Assembly: GCA_041678005.1 (NCBI GenBank)
Contig: JBAYOW010000002.1
Span: 36,932 to 100,931, forward strand
Reading direction: 5' to 3'
Length of the DNA: 64,000 bases
Origin: Sulfurivermis sp041678005
GTDB lineage: Bacteria > Pseudomonadota > Gammaproteobacteria > Thiohalomonadales > Thiohalomonadaceae
A program made the translations under genes and the position numbers. Shown here in pieces: positions 16,953-26,043 of this stretch; positions within the stretch are counted from its first letter, which is position 1, and every line of letters starts with the position of its first letter. Under the pieces are notes generated by a model that was not told the DNA's origin, did not search any database, and saw nothing but the letters and a program-made list of their open reading frames with translations.

Positions 16953-17969
16953 ATGAATTTTAAGGTTCACATCGAGCCCAGTGGTCGTGAATTTCAAATA
17001 GCGCAGGATGAATCAGTGCTTGATGCTTCCCTGCGCCAGGGTCTGAGTATCCCCTATGGCTGTCGCAGTGGTTATTGCGGTGCATGCAAATGCAAAGTGA
17101 TCAGTGGTGAGCTGCATTATGGCGATAACGATCCTGGAGCTCTTAGTGAACAAGAGAAACTGGTCGGTATGGCGCTGCCATGTATTGCCATACCAAAAAC
17201 CGATCTGGTACTGGAGATCAAAGAAATCACTGATTTGAGTGATATCCCCATCCGCAATCTGCGCGCAAAAATAGCCCGCCTGGAAAAACTCAGCCCAAAT
17301 GTAATGGGGCTGTGGTTGAAGCTGCCAGATGGTGAGCGCTTGCGATATCTGGCGGGGCAATATGTAAATTTCCTCTTGCCAGATGGGAAGAAACGTGCAT
17401 TTTCCATCGCCAATGCACCACATAACGATGAGTTACTTGAATTTCATATCGGACTGGTGCGAGGCGGACATTTTGCAGAACAGCTGCGCAATAAAATACA
17501 GGTCAAAGACTTGATGCGCATCGAGGGCCCGCATGGCAGCTTTTTCCTGCGAGAGGATTCAGATCGACCCATCATCATGCTCGCCACCGGCACTGGTTTT
17601 GGTCCAGTAAAGGCCATCATCGAGCACGCGCTTTGTGAGAGTGTTCAACGACCCATCCATCTGTATTGGGGAGTACGGCAGCAACCTGATCTCTACATGC
17701 ACGAGCTTTGTCAGCGTTGGGCAAAAGAGTATGCACATGTCCACTATCATCCGGTTCTATCACAGGCAACAGCCGATGATGACTGGACTGGCCGGCGTGG
17801 CTACGTGCAGGATGCTGTGTTGACGGATTTTTCCGATTTAAGCAACTTTGAGCTCTATGCATGTGGCCTGCCGGAAATGGTGCTAAATGCACGCAAGGTA
17901 CTGACAGAACAGCGCGGTCTGGATACAAAACATTGCTATTCCGATACCTTTGATTGGGCAAAGGACTGA
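16953..17969 (+). CDS. 2Fe-2S ferredoxin/flavin oxidoreductase (CDP-6-deoxyglucoseen reductase-like)
   Basis: A 338-residue electron-transfer protein with three domains. A plant-type 2Fe-2S domain (about 1-90) carries the cluster loop CRSGYCGACKCKV and a later cysteine. An FAD domain (about 100-195) has RAFSIANAP. An NAD domain (about 200-330) has ATGTGFGPVKAI and ends in the CGLPEMV motif. This layout is that of AscD/RfbI-type reductases and of phenol hydroxylase reductase subunits. No partner dehydratase or oxygenase is nearby, so the electron acceptor is unknown. AAGGA precedes the ATG. Confidence 0.88.
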   Translation: MNFKVHIEPSGREFQIAQDESVLDASLRQGLSIPYGCRSGYCGACKCKVISGELHYGDNDPGALSEQEKLVGMALPCIAIPKTDLVLEIKEITDLSDIPIRNLRAKIARLEKLSPNVMGLWLKLPDGERLRYLAGQYVNFLLPDGKKRAFSIANAPHNDELLEFHIGLVRGGHFAEQLRNKIQVKDLMRIEGPHGSFFLREDSDRPIIMLATGTGFGPVKAIIEHALCESVQRPIHLYWGVRQQPDLYMHELCQRWAKEYAHVHYHPVLSQATADDDWTGRRGYVQDAVLTDFSDLSNFELYACGLPEMVLNARKVLTEQRGLDTKHCYSDTFDWAKD

Positions 17970-18020
17970 ATGAATAATACGCCGTGTACTCGGGGAGACG
18001 ACGCTGCAAATGACATGGAT

Positions 18021-19274
18021 TTATTCGGTGCTTTCCTTGTTGTGTGGCATCAGCGGCAAGCGCTTGAGCGGCACCACGCCCAGTGACTGGCTATCGCCAG
18101 TCACCAGGCTCAGTCCTTGATGGTAATACTTGCGGGCAGATTTCTCCTCACCCAAACGTTCCAGCAGCTCACCTAGCAACTGACAGGCTTCTGCCCGTGG
18201 CTCCACGCCAACACTGGCCTCAAGATAACTACGCGCCTTGCCCCATAGCTCTGCGCGCATTGCCAGCCTACCCAAGGTCAGCAACAACAATGGATGGCGC
18301 TCATGATGCTTGAGCCACTCCTCCGCGCTATCGAGCTGTCGCGCAGGCAGTCGACCCTTGGCCAGACCATATAGATAAACCAGATCCGCGTCCCATTGTC
18401 GACGTATCGCTTCGCGCAACAGCCTTTCAGCTTCCTCATCGGCCTGCAGCGCCAACAAGCCGCGCGCATAAGTAGTCAATAACATCGTCTGTTGCCGCAT
18501 CTGACGTGGTATGCGTCCCCACAACTGCTGTAACTTTTCCAGCTGAGCTTGTGCACGGGCCTTACACAACAATGCCTCCCAGATACGGCGCTCCAGCAAC
18601 TCTATATCAGCTGCAGTCAGTACCTGATACTTGCGTAACTGCGGTAGCAGATCCAGCAACTCATCCCAACTGGCCATCTGCTCATAGACCCGCTGCAACA
18701 GCTGCAGGACACGCGCATTCTTCGGCTGTTCACCATAAAGATGCATCAAGGTAGCCAATGCCTGCTCCAATTGGCCACTCTTTAGTTGCAACTCGGCCTG
18801 TGTTGCGCCGATAGCCAGCTCATCTGTCGGACTGTGTTTATAAGCAGTAGATAAATAATTATCTCGCCGTGCTTCATCTCCTGATTTCTGTGCAGCATGG
18901 GCGGCACCCAAATAATTAAGCAGCGGTGTCTCGCTACGCGCGGCGTGGCGCGACAGATCGCGCTCAGCCTTGGCCCAATCACCTTGCGCCAGGGCAACAA
19001 GGCCACGATTAGTTGCCCGTCGGGCACGCAAGTCTCGACGTGAGCTGCGCCATGCTGCCAGGCGAGCCGGTGCGGCCATGGCGCCGATAATCAAGCGCAG
19101 AACCACATAGGTCAGCAGAAAGGCGAGCAACAACAACAGGCTGGCGAAGGTAAAAGATGTCTCCACGCTCCATGAGCCGTAATGAACAAGCACATAGCCT
19201 GTTTCATCCTGTGTCAACAGCGCCAGACTTACCGCAACGATGAGTACGATGACACTGAAGAACAGCAGTCTCAT
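18021..19274 (-). CDS. hemY: HemY-like inner-membrane TPR protein
   Basis: A 417-residue protein with two N-terminal membrane helices (about 1-20 and 40-60) and the HemY N-terminal domain (YGSWSVETSFTF). A long helical region of TPR-like repeats follows, rich in A, L, Q and R. It is the last gene of hemCDXY, and its start overlaps hemX by 4 bp. Despite its name this HemY is not protoporphyrinogen oxidase. Its role in heme metabolism is undefined, and recent work on homologues points to control of coproporphyrin or heme flux. Confidence 0.93.
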   Translation of the reverse strand: MRLLFFSVIVLIVAVSLALLTQDETGYVLVHYGSWSVETSFTFASLLLLLAFLLTYVVLRLIIGAMAAPARLAAWRSSRRDLRARRATNRGLVALAQGDWAKAERDLSRHAARSETPLLNYLGAAHAAQKSGDEARRDNYLSTAYKHSPTDELAIGATQAELQLKSGQLEQALATLMHLYGEQPKNARVLQLLQRVYEQMASWDELLDLLPQLRKYQVLTAADIELLERRIWEALLCKARAQAQLEKLQQLWGRIPRQMRQQTMLLTTYARGLLALQADEEAERLLREAIRRQWDADLVYLYGLAKGRLPARQLDSAEEWLKHHERHPLLLLTLGRLAMRAELWGKARSYLEASVGVEPRAEACQLLGELLERLGEEKSARKYYHQGLSLVTGDSQSLGVVPLKRLPLMPHNKESTE

Positions 19275-20356
19275 GGCTGCTCCCCCCCGGCAAGGCGTGT
19301 ACTTATCTCGCGCATATCATGCAGGGATTTCTCTATGCCTGGCAGCTCTGGCGCGATATTGATCGCAGCCAGTCTCGCCAGCGATGCACGCAAGCCCGTG
19401 GTGGCGGCAGATTCGACAAGATAAAATCTTGCTATCCACTCATCGGCCTCCAGCAAGGCACTACGATAGGTTTGCGCTTGACCACGCAACAAGGCCAAGC
19501 GCGCCGTCTCCAGCTTGAGACGCAGATTCTGCTGCAATAGTAAACGCTGCTCAGGTGTAATCAAGGGCAGGCTGTCGGCTTCATGGCGGTGGATGACCAG
19601 CAAACTGCGCACGTCCTGCCAGAGTATTGTCCACATCCCACGCCAGCCATCCGGTGTGCTGTCCTCGTCTGCAGCAGGCTCGATGGCTTGTGCATTCCCA
19701 GCCAGCTCCAGCTGGCCCACGCCCTTGCTCAAGGCAGCTATTTCCAGGGCTATACCCTCTACATCAATCACTGGTACGGCGCGCAAAAGCTGCAACTCCT
19801 CGTTGAGTTGACCGCGCACCCCAGTCAATTGCGGATCACTCAAGGAAGCCAGCCGCTGATCGGCCGTGTTCATCGCTACGATGGCACCAGAGACATCCCG
19901 CTCCAGCAACAAACGACGATTGGCCATTTGCAAAAGGTATTCAGCCTCGGCCATCACCCAGGCATGACGGCCGCGCCCAAGCCGCTCACTCACCTGCTCC
20001 ACCGCACTGGCTAACAGCTGGTTTTTATCCTCTAGCTGCGTCAACGCATGGCCGGCATTCTCAAGCTGCTTGATGGTCTTTGCCTGTGTCTGCTGTAATT
20101 GCTCCAGGCGATCACCCCAGCTCTGCAGTGACTGCATGGCTTTGCTCTGCTGTTGTTCCAACTGCTGCCAGAAGAAATAGCTGGCACTGAGCAAGCCTAT
20201 CAACAGCAACAGAACGACAAACCAAAGCGGTGCCTGACTGCGGCCTGCCCTTGCCTCGGCCCTGGCCTGGTTTTGTGTTTCGGCGTTATCAGGCTCCGCT
20301 ACCAGCAGTTCACTGGCAGCATCGGTTTCATCTGGTTTTTGTTCAATGTCGCTCAT
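19271..20356 (-). CDS. hemX: HemX-like membrane protein
   Basis: A 361-residue protein starting at ATG 20356, with GGAG eight bases upstream. It has an acidic cytoplasmic N-terminus, one membrane helix (PLWFVVLLLLIGLLSASYFF), a coiled coil (about 65-125) and a helical periplasmic domain with AEYLLQMANRRLLLERDV. The family is often called uroporphyrin-III C-methyltransferase, but no SAM-binding domain is present, so that label should not be taken as an activity. Its ATG overlaps the hemD stop (ATGA). Confidence 0.92.
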   Translation of the reverse strand: MSDIEQKPDETDAASELLVAEPDNAETQNQARAEARAGRSQAPLWFVVLLLLIGLLSASYFFWQQLEQQQSKAMQSLQSWGDRLEQLQQTQAKTIKQLENAGHALTQLEDKNQLLASAVEQVSERLGRGRHAWVMAEAEYLLQMANRRLLLERDVSGAIVAMNTADQRLASLSDPQLTGVRGQLNEELQLLRAVPVIDVEGIALEIAALSKGVGQLELAGNAQAIEPAADEDSTPDGWRGMWTILWQDVRSLLVIHRHEADSLPLITPEQRLLLQQNLRLKLETARLALLRGQAQTYRSALLEADEWIARFYLVESAATTGLRASLARLAAINIAPELPGIEKSLHDMREISTRLAGGEQP

Positions 20357-21138
20357 CGATATTCTCCTGCCCAACACCCTATCGCCTCTATCAGGCCAGC
20401 ATCGCTGGCCGGGGCAGCAGTAAGGATCGGTGCGGTAAAACCCAGTTCTCTTGCCAAGGCGGCAGTGCGTTCACTGACTACTGCCAGCGGCAATTGTTGT
20501 AACCTGGCGGTATTTTCTGCACCGGCCAGAGTCAATAAATTATGCAACCCTTCACTACTTGTCACCGTCAGCATATCGACTTCATCAGCCTGCAAATAGC
20601 CACTCAGCAAGTCGGCATCCACGCGCGGACACTCACGCCGATATACCTCGACATAATCAACCGTAGCACCGCGCTCACGCAAGGACTGTCCCAACAATGC
20701 GCGGCCACCATTACCGCGCAAGATCAGCACACGTTTACCTGCCATGGTCTGTAATTCCGGCATGGCCAGCAAGCCCTCGGTTTCATAACGATCCGGTGGC
20801 TGCAGATCCGGCTCACGCCCCAAACGCGCATACAAGGCTCGCGCACTACCTGCGCCAACCACCGCCAGCGTCAAACCTGCAGGCAAGCCACTCTGCGCCT
20901 CGATCAGATCCAGCCCATATTGCACGGCATTCGGGCTGACGAAAACCAGTAAATCATAATCCGCCAAGCGCGCCACGCTAGCACGCGCCGCGGCCTCATC
21001 ATTTGGTGGGGTAATTGCCAACACAGGAAAACGGATTGCCCTACCGCCAGCCTCGACAATTAGATTACATAGCCCCTCGGCCTGGTGCGCAGGTCGTGTC
21101 ACCAGCACCCCCAGCCCACGTAAATCAGGCGCTGGCAT
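20353..21138 (-). CDS. hemD: Uroporphyrinogen-III synthase
   Basis: Cyclises hydroxymethylbilane to uroporphyrinogen III. The 261-residue protein has the bilobed HemD pattern: LGVLVTRPAHQAEGL at the start, VFVSPNAVQYGL, VVGAGSARAL, then VLILRGNGGRALL, VYRRECP and VTSSEGLHNL. The ATG at 21138 follows GAGG and overlaps the end of hemC by 14 bp; a GTG at 21147 is an alternative. It sits second in the hemCDXY operon, directly after the gene that makes its substrate. Confidence 0.94.
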   Translation of the reverse strand: MPAPDLRGLGVLVTRPAHQAEGLCNLIVEAGGRAIRFPVLAITPPNDEAAARASVARLADYDLLVFVSPNAVQYGLDLIEAQSGLPAGLTLAVVGAGSARALYARLGREPDLQPPDRYETEGLLAMPELQTMAGKRVLILRGNGGRALLGQSLRERGATVDYVEVYRRECPRVDADLLSGYLQADEVDMLTVTSSEGLHNLLTLAGAENTARLQQLPLAVVSERTAALARELGFTAPILTAAPASDAGLIEAIGCWAGEYR

Positions 21139-22057
21139 AGACCTCACGCAGGATTACATCTGCGCCTCGTGCGAGCAGATCCTCGGCCAAGACCCGTCCC
21201 AGCTCCTCGGCATCTTCCGGCTTGCCGCTAATGGAGCCACGCACAATTTCAGTGCCATCTGGTTTGCCCACCAAACCATGCAAGACAATAACGCCATGCT
21301 CAAGCTCAGCATAGCCGCCAATCGGCACCTGACAACCACCTTCCAGGCGTGTGTTCATTGCCCGTTCGGCCTTAACGCGTGTCGCCGTGGCCGCATGATT
21401 GAGCGGTGCCAGCAATTCATTGACTGCGGCATCATCGGCGCGACACTCGATCCCTACCGCGCCTTGACCCACGGCAGGCAGGCTAATGGTGACAGCCAAA
21501 TGCTCAGCAATACGCTCGTCAAGGCCCAGGCGCAGCAGTCCAGCACTGGCCAAAATGATCGCGTCATACTCACCTTCATCGAGTTTGCGCAGGCGCGTCT
21601 GCACATTGCCGCGCAGAAATTTAACCTGCAAATCAGGCCGACGCGCCAATATCTGACTCTGCCGCCTTAAGCTGGAAGTGCCTACTATTGCCCCTTCTGG
21701 CAGCTCAGCAAAGCTTTTGTGCTTGTTGGAAACAAAGGCATCGCGCGGGTCTTCGCGCTCGCAGACCACAGACAGGTGCAGGCCGGGCGGAAAGGCCACC
21801 GGCACATCCTTCATCGAATGCACCGCAATATCGGCATCTCCGCGCAACATCCCTTCCTCCAGCTCCTTTACAAACAGTCCCTTGCCACCGTTCTTGGCCA
21901 GGGGTGTATCGAGGATACGATCGCCCTGCGAGACCATCTTCACCAGTTCCACCTCAAGGCCAGGGTGATGTACCTTAAGCTCAGCCGCGACAAATTCCGC
22001 CTGCCACAAGGCCAGCGGACTTTGGCGGGTTGCAATGCGGATCAGTTTTTTTGTCAT
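21125..22057 (-). CDS. hemC: Porphobilinogen deaminase (hydroxymethylbilane synthase)
   Basis: Condenses four porphobilinogens into hydroxymethylbilane using a covalent dipyrromethane cofactor. The attachment cysteine is Cys242 in GGCQVPIGG. Other family motifs are RQSPLALWQA, DIAVHSMKDVP, GTSSLRRQSQ and LPAVGQGAVGIECR. The length of 310 aa is standard. It is the promoter-proximal gene of hemCDXY, next to algR/algZ and argH as in pseudomonads. Confidence 0.97.
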   Translation of the reverse strand: MTKKLIRIATRQSPLALWQAEFVAAELKVHHPGLEVELVKMVSQGDRILDTPLAKNGGKGLFVKELEEGMLRGDADIAVHSMKDVPVAFPPGLHLSVVCEREDPRDAFVSNKHKSFAELPEGAIVGTSSLRRQSQILARRPDLQVKFLRGNVQTRLRKLDEGEYDAIILASAGLLRLGLDERIAEHLAVTISLPAVGQGAVGIECRADDAAVNELLAPLNHAATATRVKAERAMNTRLEGGCQVPIGGYAELEHGVIVLHGLVGKPDGTEIVRGSISGKPEDAEELGRVLAEDLLARGADVILREVYASA

Positions 22058-22170
22058 CTACACAAGCCCCTACAATATAATGCTCAATAAAATTAATATG
22101 TTTGTTATTATCGCACGGAAAAGGCCAGCATTTTAGCCCCTCCTACAATAGCGAAAACCTTTACTCATAT

Positions 22171-22746
22171 ATGCATATCATCCTGCGCGCTTTCCTTTGT
22201 CTGGCCATCATGCTCAGCCCTGTTGCCCAGGCCAAAAACCCTGCCGATGCCAGCGAAATCATCCTCCCGCAGATTGACAATCTACGTATCGAGGCTGCGC
22301 TTGCCCGTGAGCAAAATCTGCCCTTGCTGATCATGTTTTCCTCTGAGCATTGTCGTTATTGCAGCATCATGGCAGATGAGTTTCTCAAGCCGATGATGTT
22401 CACCGGCGAGTACCAGGACAAAATTCTGTTTCGTCAACTGAACCTAAGCGCCCGGGCCGAGATAATCGACTTCGATGGCAGCCCGATCAAGGTGCGTGAA
22501 TTTGCCCGTCGATACAAAATTCGCCTGACACCAACTCTTATCTTCCTCGACCACAGTGGCCAGCAAGCTGCGCCAGCCATGGTTGGTCTCAGTACACCAG
22601 ACTACTTTGGCAGCTATCTCGATACAGCCATCAACACGGCCCACACATATGTCCGCGCAAAACGCACAACTGCTGACCGGGCTTCGTTGATCAAAGTTCA
22701 CCCGAACGCAACAGCCGACGCACTTCAGGTAACTGCCGGCGACTGA
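22171..22746 (+). CDS. Periplasmic thioredoxin-like protein
   Basis: A 191-residue secreted protein: signal peptide MHIILRAFLCLAIMLSPVAQA, then a thioredoxin-fold domain with the redox motif CRYC (SSEHCRYCSIM) and the cis-proline segment RLTPTLIFLD. It resembles SoxW/thioredoxin_7-type periplasmic reductases. Conserved sequence ends near residue 165. The last 19 codons overlap the 3' end of algR on the other strand by 56 bp. The start at 22171 is chosen for the signal peptide; an upstream ATG at 22102 would add 23 residues without a role. It is divergent from hemC. Confidence 0.85.
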   Translation: MHIILRAFLCLAIMLSPVAQAKNPADASEIILPQIDNLRIEAALAREQNLPLLIMFSSEHCRYCSIMADEFLKPMMFTGEYQDKILFRQLNLSARAEIIDFDGSPIKVREFARRYKIRLTPTLIFLDHSGQQAAPAMVGLSTPDYFGSYLDTAINTAHTYVRAKRTTADRASLIKVHPNATADALQVTAGD

Positions 22747-23431
22747 TCTCCAGGCATTCCCCGCGTCCCTGCAAACGCAGGCAGACCACGCCATCACGCC
22801 TCTTTTTCAGGCCGGCCAGACGATTGCGCGCCGCCAGCGCATTGCGGTGGACACGCACAAAGCGGCTACCAAACTCGGCTTCTAACGCCACCAATGAATC
22901 TTCGATCAGGGCCTCGCCATGGTCATGATAGGCAACCACGTATTTCTGCTCGGCGCGCAGGAATGCGATCTCATCCACCGCGATCAAGCTGAGGTTGCCG
23001 TGCAAGGTGCTGGCCAGATGAGTACGCACCGCAGCATTCGGCCCAGTGCCAGTCAACCCCGCCAATTGCGCCGCACTCAAGCGTTTCGCCTTGTCCAAGG
23101 CCTGCACCAGACGCTCGGCACGTACAGGTTTTAGCAGATAGTCCACCGCCTGCGCATCAAAGGCCTGCAAGGCATAATCACCATAGGCAGTGACGAAGAT
23201 CACTGCCGGACCAGCTGGCAGTGATGCCAGATGACGCGCAGCCTCCAGACCATCCATGCGCGGCATGCGTATATCCAGCAAGACAATATCTGGCTGCACT
23301 TGAGCACAAAGCTCCAGCGCACTTTTGCCATCTGCCGCCTCGCCTACCACGACAACCGTGGGCACCTCCTCGACCAACCGCCGCAAGCGCTCACGCGCCA
23401 AACCCTCATCATCGACTATCAGTATTTTCAT
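22691..23431 (-). CDS. algR: LytTR-family response regulator AlgR
   Basis: A 246-residue DNA-binding regulator. The receiver domain (about 1-120) shows IVDDEGLARERL, the phospho-acceptor aspartate in VLLDIRMPRMDG and the lysine in YLLKPVRAERL. The LytTR DNA-binding domain (about 140-240) contains EIAFLRAEQKYVVAY and RVHRNALA. In Pseudomonas the orthologue controls alginate and twitching motility. Its ATG overlaps the sensor-kinase stop by 4 bp. Convergent overlap with the thioredoxin-like gene is unusual. Confidence 0.94.
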   Translation of the reverse strand: MKILIVDDEGLARERLRRLVEEVPTVVVVGEAADGKSALELCAQVQPDIVLLDIRMPRMDGLEAARHLASLPAGPAVIFVTAYGDYALQAFDAQAVDYLLKPVRAERLVQALDKAKRLSAAQLAGLTGTGPNAAVRTHLASTLHGNLSLIAVDEIAFLRAEQKYVVAYHDHGEALIEDSLVALEAEFGSRFVRVHRNALAARNRLAGLKKRRDGVVCLRLQGRGECLEISRRQLPEVRRLLRSGEL

Positions 23432-24486
23432 ATGACATCCTTTTGATATGGAAAATACATCCTCGCCAGATAGCTGCTGCTGGTCTGCTCGATATCCAGT
23501 CCTGCTGCTTTAGCAAAATGAAAGTTCAGCCGTTGCCGTATGTTTGCCAACGCCATGCGATTGCCGTTGCGTTCATGCGGTGTCTCAGGCGTGGGATTGA
23601 TAACCTGCAAAATAAGGCGATTACCCTCCTGTCTGCCCAATATTTGCAGCAGGCCACCACCGGGCAATTGCTCGATGCCATGATAAATAGCGTTTTCCAC
23701 CAAGGGCTGCAGGCTCAAGGGCGGCAGCAAGGCATTGGCTGGCAAGCTATCCACCTGCCACTCCACCTGTAAACGCTCACCCAGCCGCAAGGACTCTATG
23801 TCCAGATAGCGTCGGGTCAACAGCAACTCATCAGCCAAGTGGCTCAGACGGCTATCATCGCCAAGACTGGCGCGAAACAAATCAGCCAGATTTTCTATCG
23901 CCTCCTCTGCCTGGGCTGGATCACGGCGTGTCAGACTGGCGATGGAATTCAGGCTGTTAAATAAAAAATGTGGCCGGATGCGAGCTTGCAAGGCAACAAA
24001 ACGCGCCTCACTTTCTGCGACAAGGCGACGGCGCGACTGGTGAGTGAGATAAAAATAACGCAGCAGCAGGGCGCTGATGATCGCGCCTATGGTCAGATTG
24101 CGTGCAATAAAACCAGCATGGCCAGTCGGCGCTGCCTGCAACACCGGCAACCAAACCAGCCACCAGGCCAGTTCGAGCACCAACAAGATTGCCAACAAAA
24201 GCAGGCCATAGGCCAACATCGCTGCGCGGAGATTATCAAAACGCACAAGCCAGGGTTTGGCCAGACACAGCACTGCCGCCGCACTCAAGCCTGTCCACTG
24301 CATGAACAGAGAAACCATCGTCAGCTTTTGCCATAGCGCGACCCCCTGCACCGGCTCTGCCAGGGTGAGAATCAAGGCGAAGACTTCTGTCAGCACAAGC
24401 ACGACAAGAAGCGCCTGCAGACCGCAAAAGTCCGGCAGGAAAAAGTCCTCATCAGATGAAGCAGGGGCAGTCAAGATACGGGGCAT
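23428..24486 (-). CDS. algZ: LytS/AlgZ-type sensor histidine kinase
   Basis: A 352-residue inner-membrane kinase with several N-terminal helices (about 25-145) and no obvious periplasmic sensor domain. A His_kinase domain carries RPHFLFNSLNSIASL and a HATPase domain carries LQPLVENAIYHG and GNRMALANIRQRL. This is the AlgZ/FimS partner of AlgR. Translation is coupled through ATGA. The divergent neighbour argH begins 107 bp away. Confidence 0.93.
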   Translation of the reverse strand: MPRILTAPASSDEDFFLPDFCGLQALLVVLVLTEVFALILTLAEPVQGVALWQKLTMVSLFMQWTGLSAAAVLCLAKPWLVRFDNLRAAMLAYGLLLLAILLVLELAWWLVWLPVLQAAPTGHAGFIARNLTIGAIISALLLRYFYLTHQSRRRLVAESEARFVALQARIRPHFLFNSLNSIASLTRRDPAQAEEAIENLADLFRASLGDDSRLSHLADELLLTRRYLDIESLRLGERLQVEWQVDSLPANALLPPLSLQPLVENAIYHGIEQLPGGGLLQILGRQEGNRLILQVINPTPETPHERNGNRMALANIRQRLNFHFAKAAGLDIEQTSSSYLARMYFPYQKDVI

Positions 24487-24593
24487 CTATGTTGGATAAA
24501 CAACTGCATAATAGCGACATCCATCCCTGCAGGCATCCCCTGCCTACGATGATATACTGATGTCTATCCTGAGCCTTGCGACAGCACACCATC

Positions 24594-26027
24594 ATGAGTA
24601 ACGAAAAAACCATCGAAAAACCCTGGTCCGGCCGTTTCCAGGAACCGACTGATGCCTTTGTCGAGGCCTTTGGTGCCTCGGTAGGTTTTGATCAACGCAT
24701 GTACCGTCAGGATATTCGCGGCTCTATCGCCCACGCACGCATGCTGACTCATGTTGGCGTACTGACGACAGCTGAGTGCACGGCCATCATCAACGGATTA
24801 ACAGAGATTGAACAGGAAATCGATAGCGGTGAATTCACCTGGTCTATCGCGCTGGAAGATGTACACATGAACATAGAAAAACGTCTTACCGATCGGATCG
24901 GCGAGGTGGGCAAAAAACTGCATACCGGCCGCTCGCGCAATGATCAGGTTGCTACCGATGTGCGGCTTTATCTACGCGATGAGATCGACCTGATTACCAA
25001 GTCACTACAGCGCCTGCAAGGCAATCTGCTCGACCATGCCGAGCGCGAGGCGGCGACCATCATGCCTGGCTTTACCCATCTACAGACCGCGCAACCAGTC
25101 ACCTTCGGGCATCATCTTCTGGCCTGGAACGAAATGCTGCAACGCGACAGCGAACGTCTGGTCGATTGCCGCAAGCGGGTAAACTGGATGCCATTGGGCG
25201 CCGCTGCCCTGGCTGGCACTACATTCCCTATCGAGCGCGAATTCACTGCCCGTGAGCTGGGCTTTACCGACATCTGCCGCAACTCGCTGGATGCTGTTGC
25301 CGATCGTGATTTTGCCATCGAGTTCATTAGCTGGGCGGCAATACTGATGATGCACCTTTCCCGTTTTTCCGAAGAGCTGATCCTTTGGTCCTCGTCACAA
25401 TTTGGTTTTATCGAACTTTCCGATGCCTTCTGCACCGGCTCATCCATCATGCCGCAAAAGAAAAACCCCGATGTGCCTGAACTCGTGCGCGGCAAGAGCG
25501 GGCGGGTTTTTGGTGCACTCACTGCCATGCTCACATTAATGAAGGGACAGCCACTGGCCTATAACAAAGACAATCAGGAAGACAAGGAGCCGCTGTTTGA
25601 CACCATCGACACCGTCAAGGGCTGTCTGCGTGTCTATGCCGATATGCTGGGCCATGTCGAACAAGCCGATGGGCAATTGAAATATCACCTGATGCCACAC
25701 CGTGAGGCCATGCGTGAGGCGGCCTTACGCGGCTACGCCACTGCCACTGACCTGGCTGATTACCTGGTGCGCAAAGGCATTGCTTTCCGTGATGCCCACG
25801 AGATTGTTGGCAAATCTGTTGCCTATGGCATTCAGCATGAGAAAGATCTCTCTGCCATGAACCTGGCCGAGCTGCAACAATTCAGCCCCGTAATTGAAGA
25901 GGACGTATTTAACTATCTCACCCTGGAGGGCTCGGTAGCAGCACGCAAGCACTTCGGTGGCACTGCACCAGAACGTGTGCGCGAGGCCGTGCTGGCCGCC
26001 CGGCAGCAATTACGCAACAAACCATAA
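24594..26027 (+). CDS. argH: Argininosuccinate lyase
   Basis: Last enzyme of arginine synthesis, cleaving argininosuccinate to arginine and fumarate. The protein is 477 aa from ATG 24594. Motifs are KPWSGRF at the N-terminus, TGRSRNDQVATDVRL, the histidine region PGFTHLQTAQP, the superfamily signature GSSIMPQKKNPD with the catalytic serine, and KGQPLAYNKDNQEDKE. A PDC-sensor gene starts 16 bp after it. Confidence 0.97.
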   Translation: MSNEKTIEKPWSGRFQEPTDAFVEAFGASVGFDQRMYRQDIRGSIAHARMLTHVGVLTTAECTAIINGLTEIEQEIDSGEFTWSIALEDVHMNIEKRLTDRIGEVGKKLHTGRSRNDQVATDVRLYLRDEIDLITKSLQRLQGNLLDHAEREAATIMPGFTHLQTAQPVTFGHHLLAWNEMLQRDSERLVDCRKRVNWMPLGAAALAGTTFPIEREFTARELGFTDICRNSLDAVADRDFAIEFISWAAILMMHLSRFSEELILWSSSQFGFIELSDAFCTGSSIMPQKKNPDVPELVRGKSGRVFGALTAMLTLMKGQPLAYNKDNQEDKEPLFDTIDTVKGCLRVYADMLGHVEQADGQLKYHLMPHREAMREAALRGYATATDLADYLVRKGIAFRDAHEIVGKSVAYGIQHEKDLSAMNLAELQQFSPVIEEDVFNYLTLEGSVAARKHFGGTAPERVREAVLAARQQLRNKP

Positions 26028-26043
26028 ATCTTTATATCAATTC

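Noticed and set aside
19271..20356. HemX as a real uroporphyrinogen-III methyltransferase
   Set aside because: There is no SAM-binding domain; the sequence is one membrane helix, a coiled coil and a helical domain.
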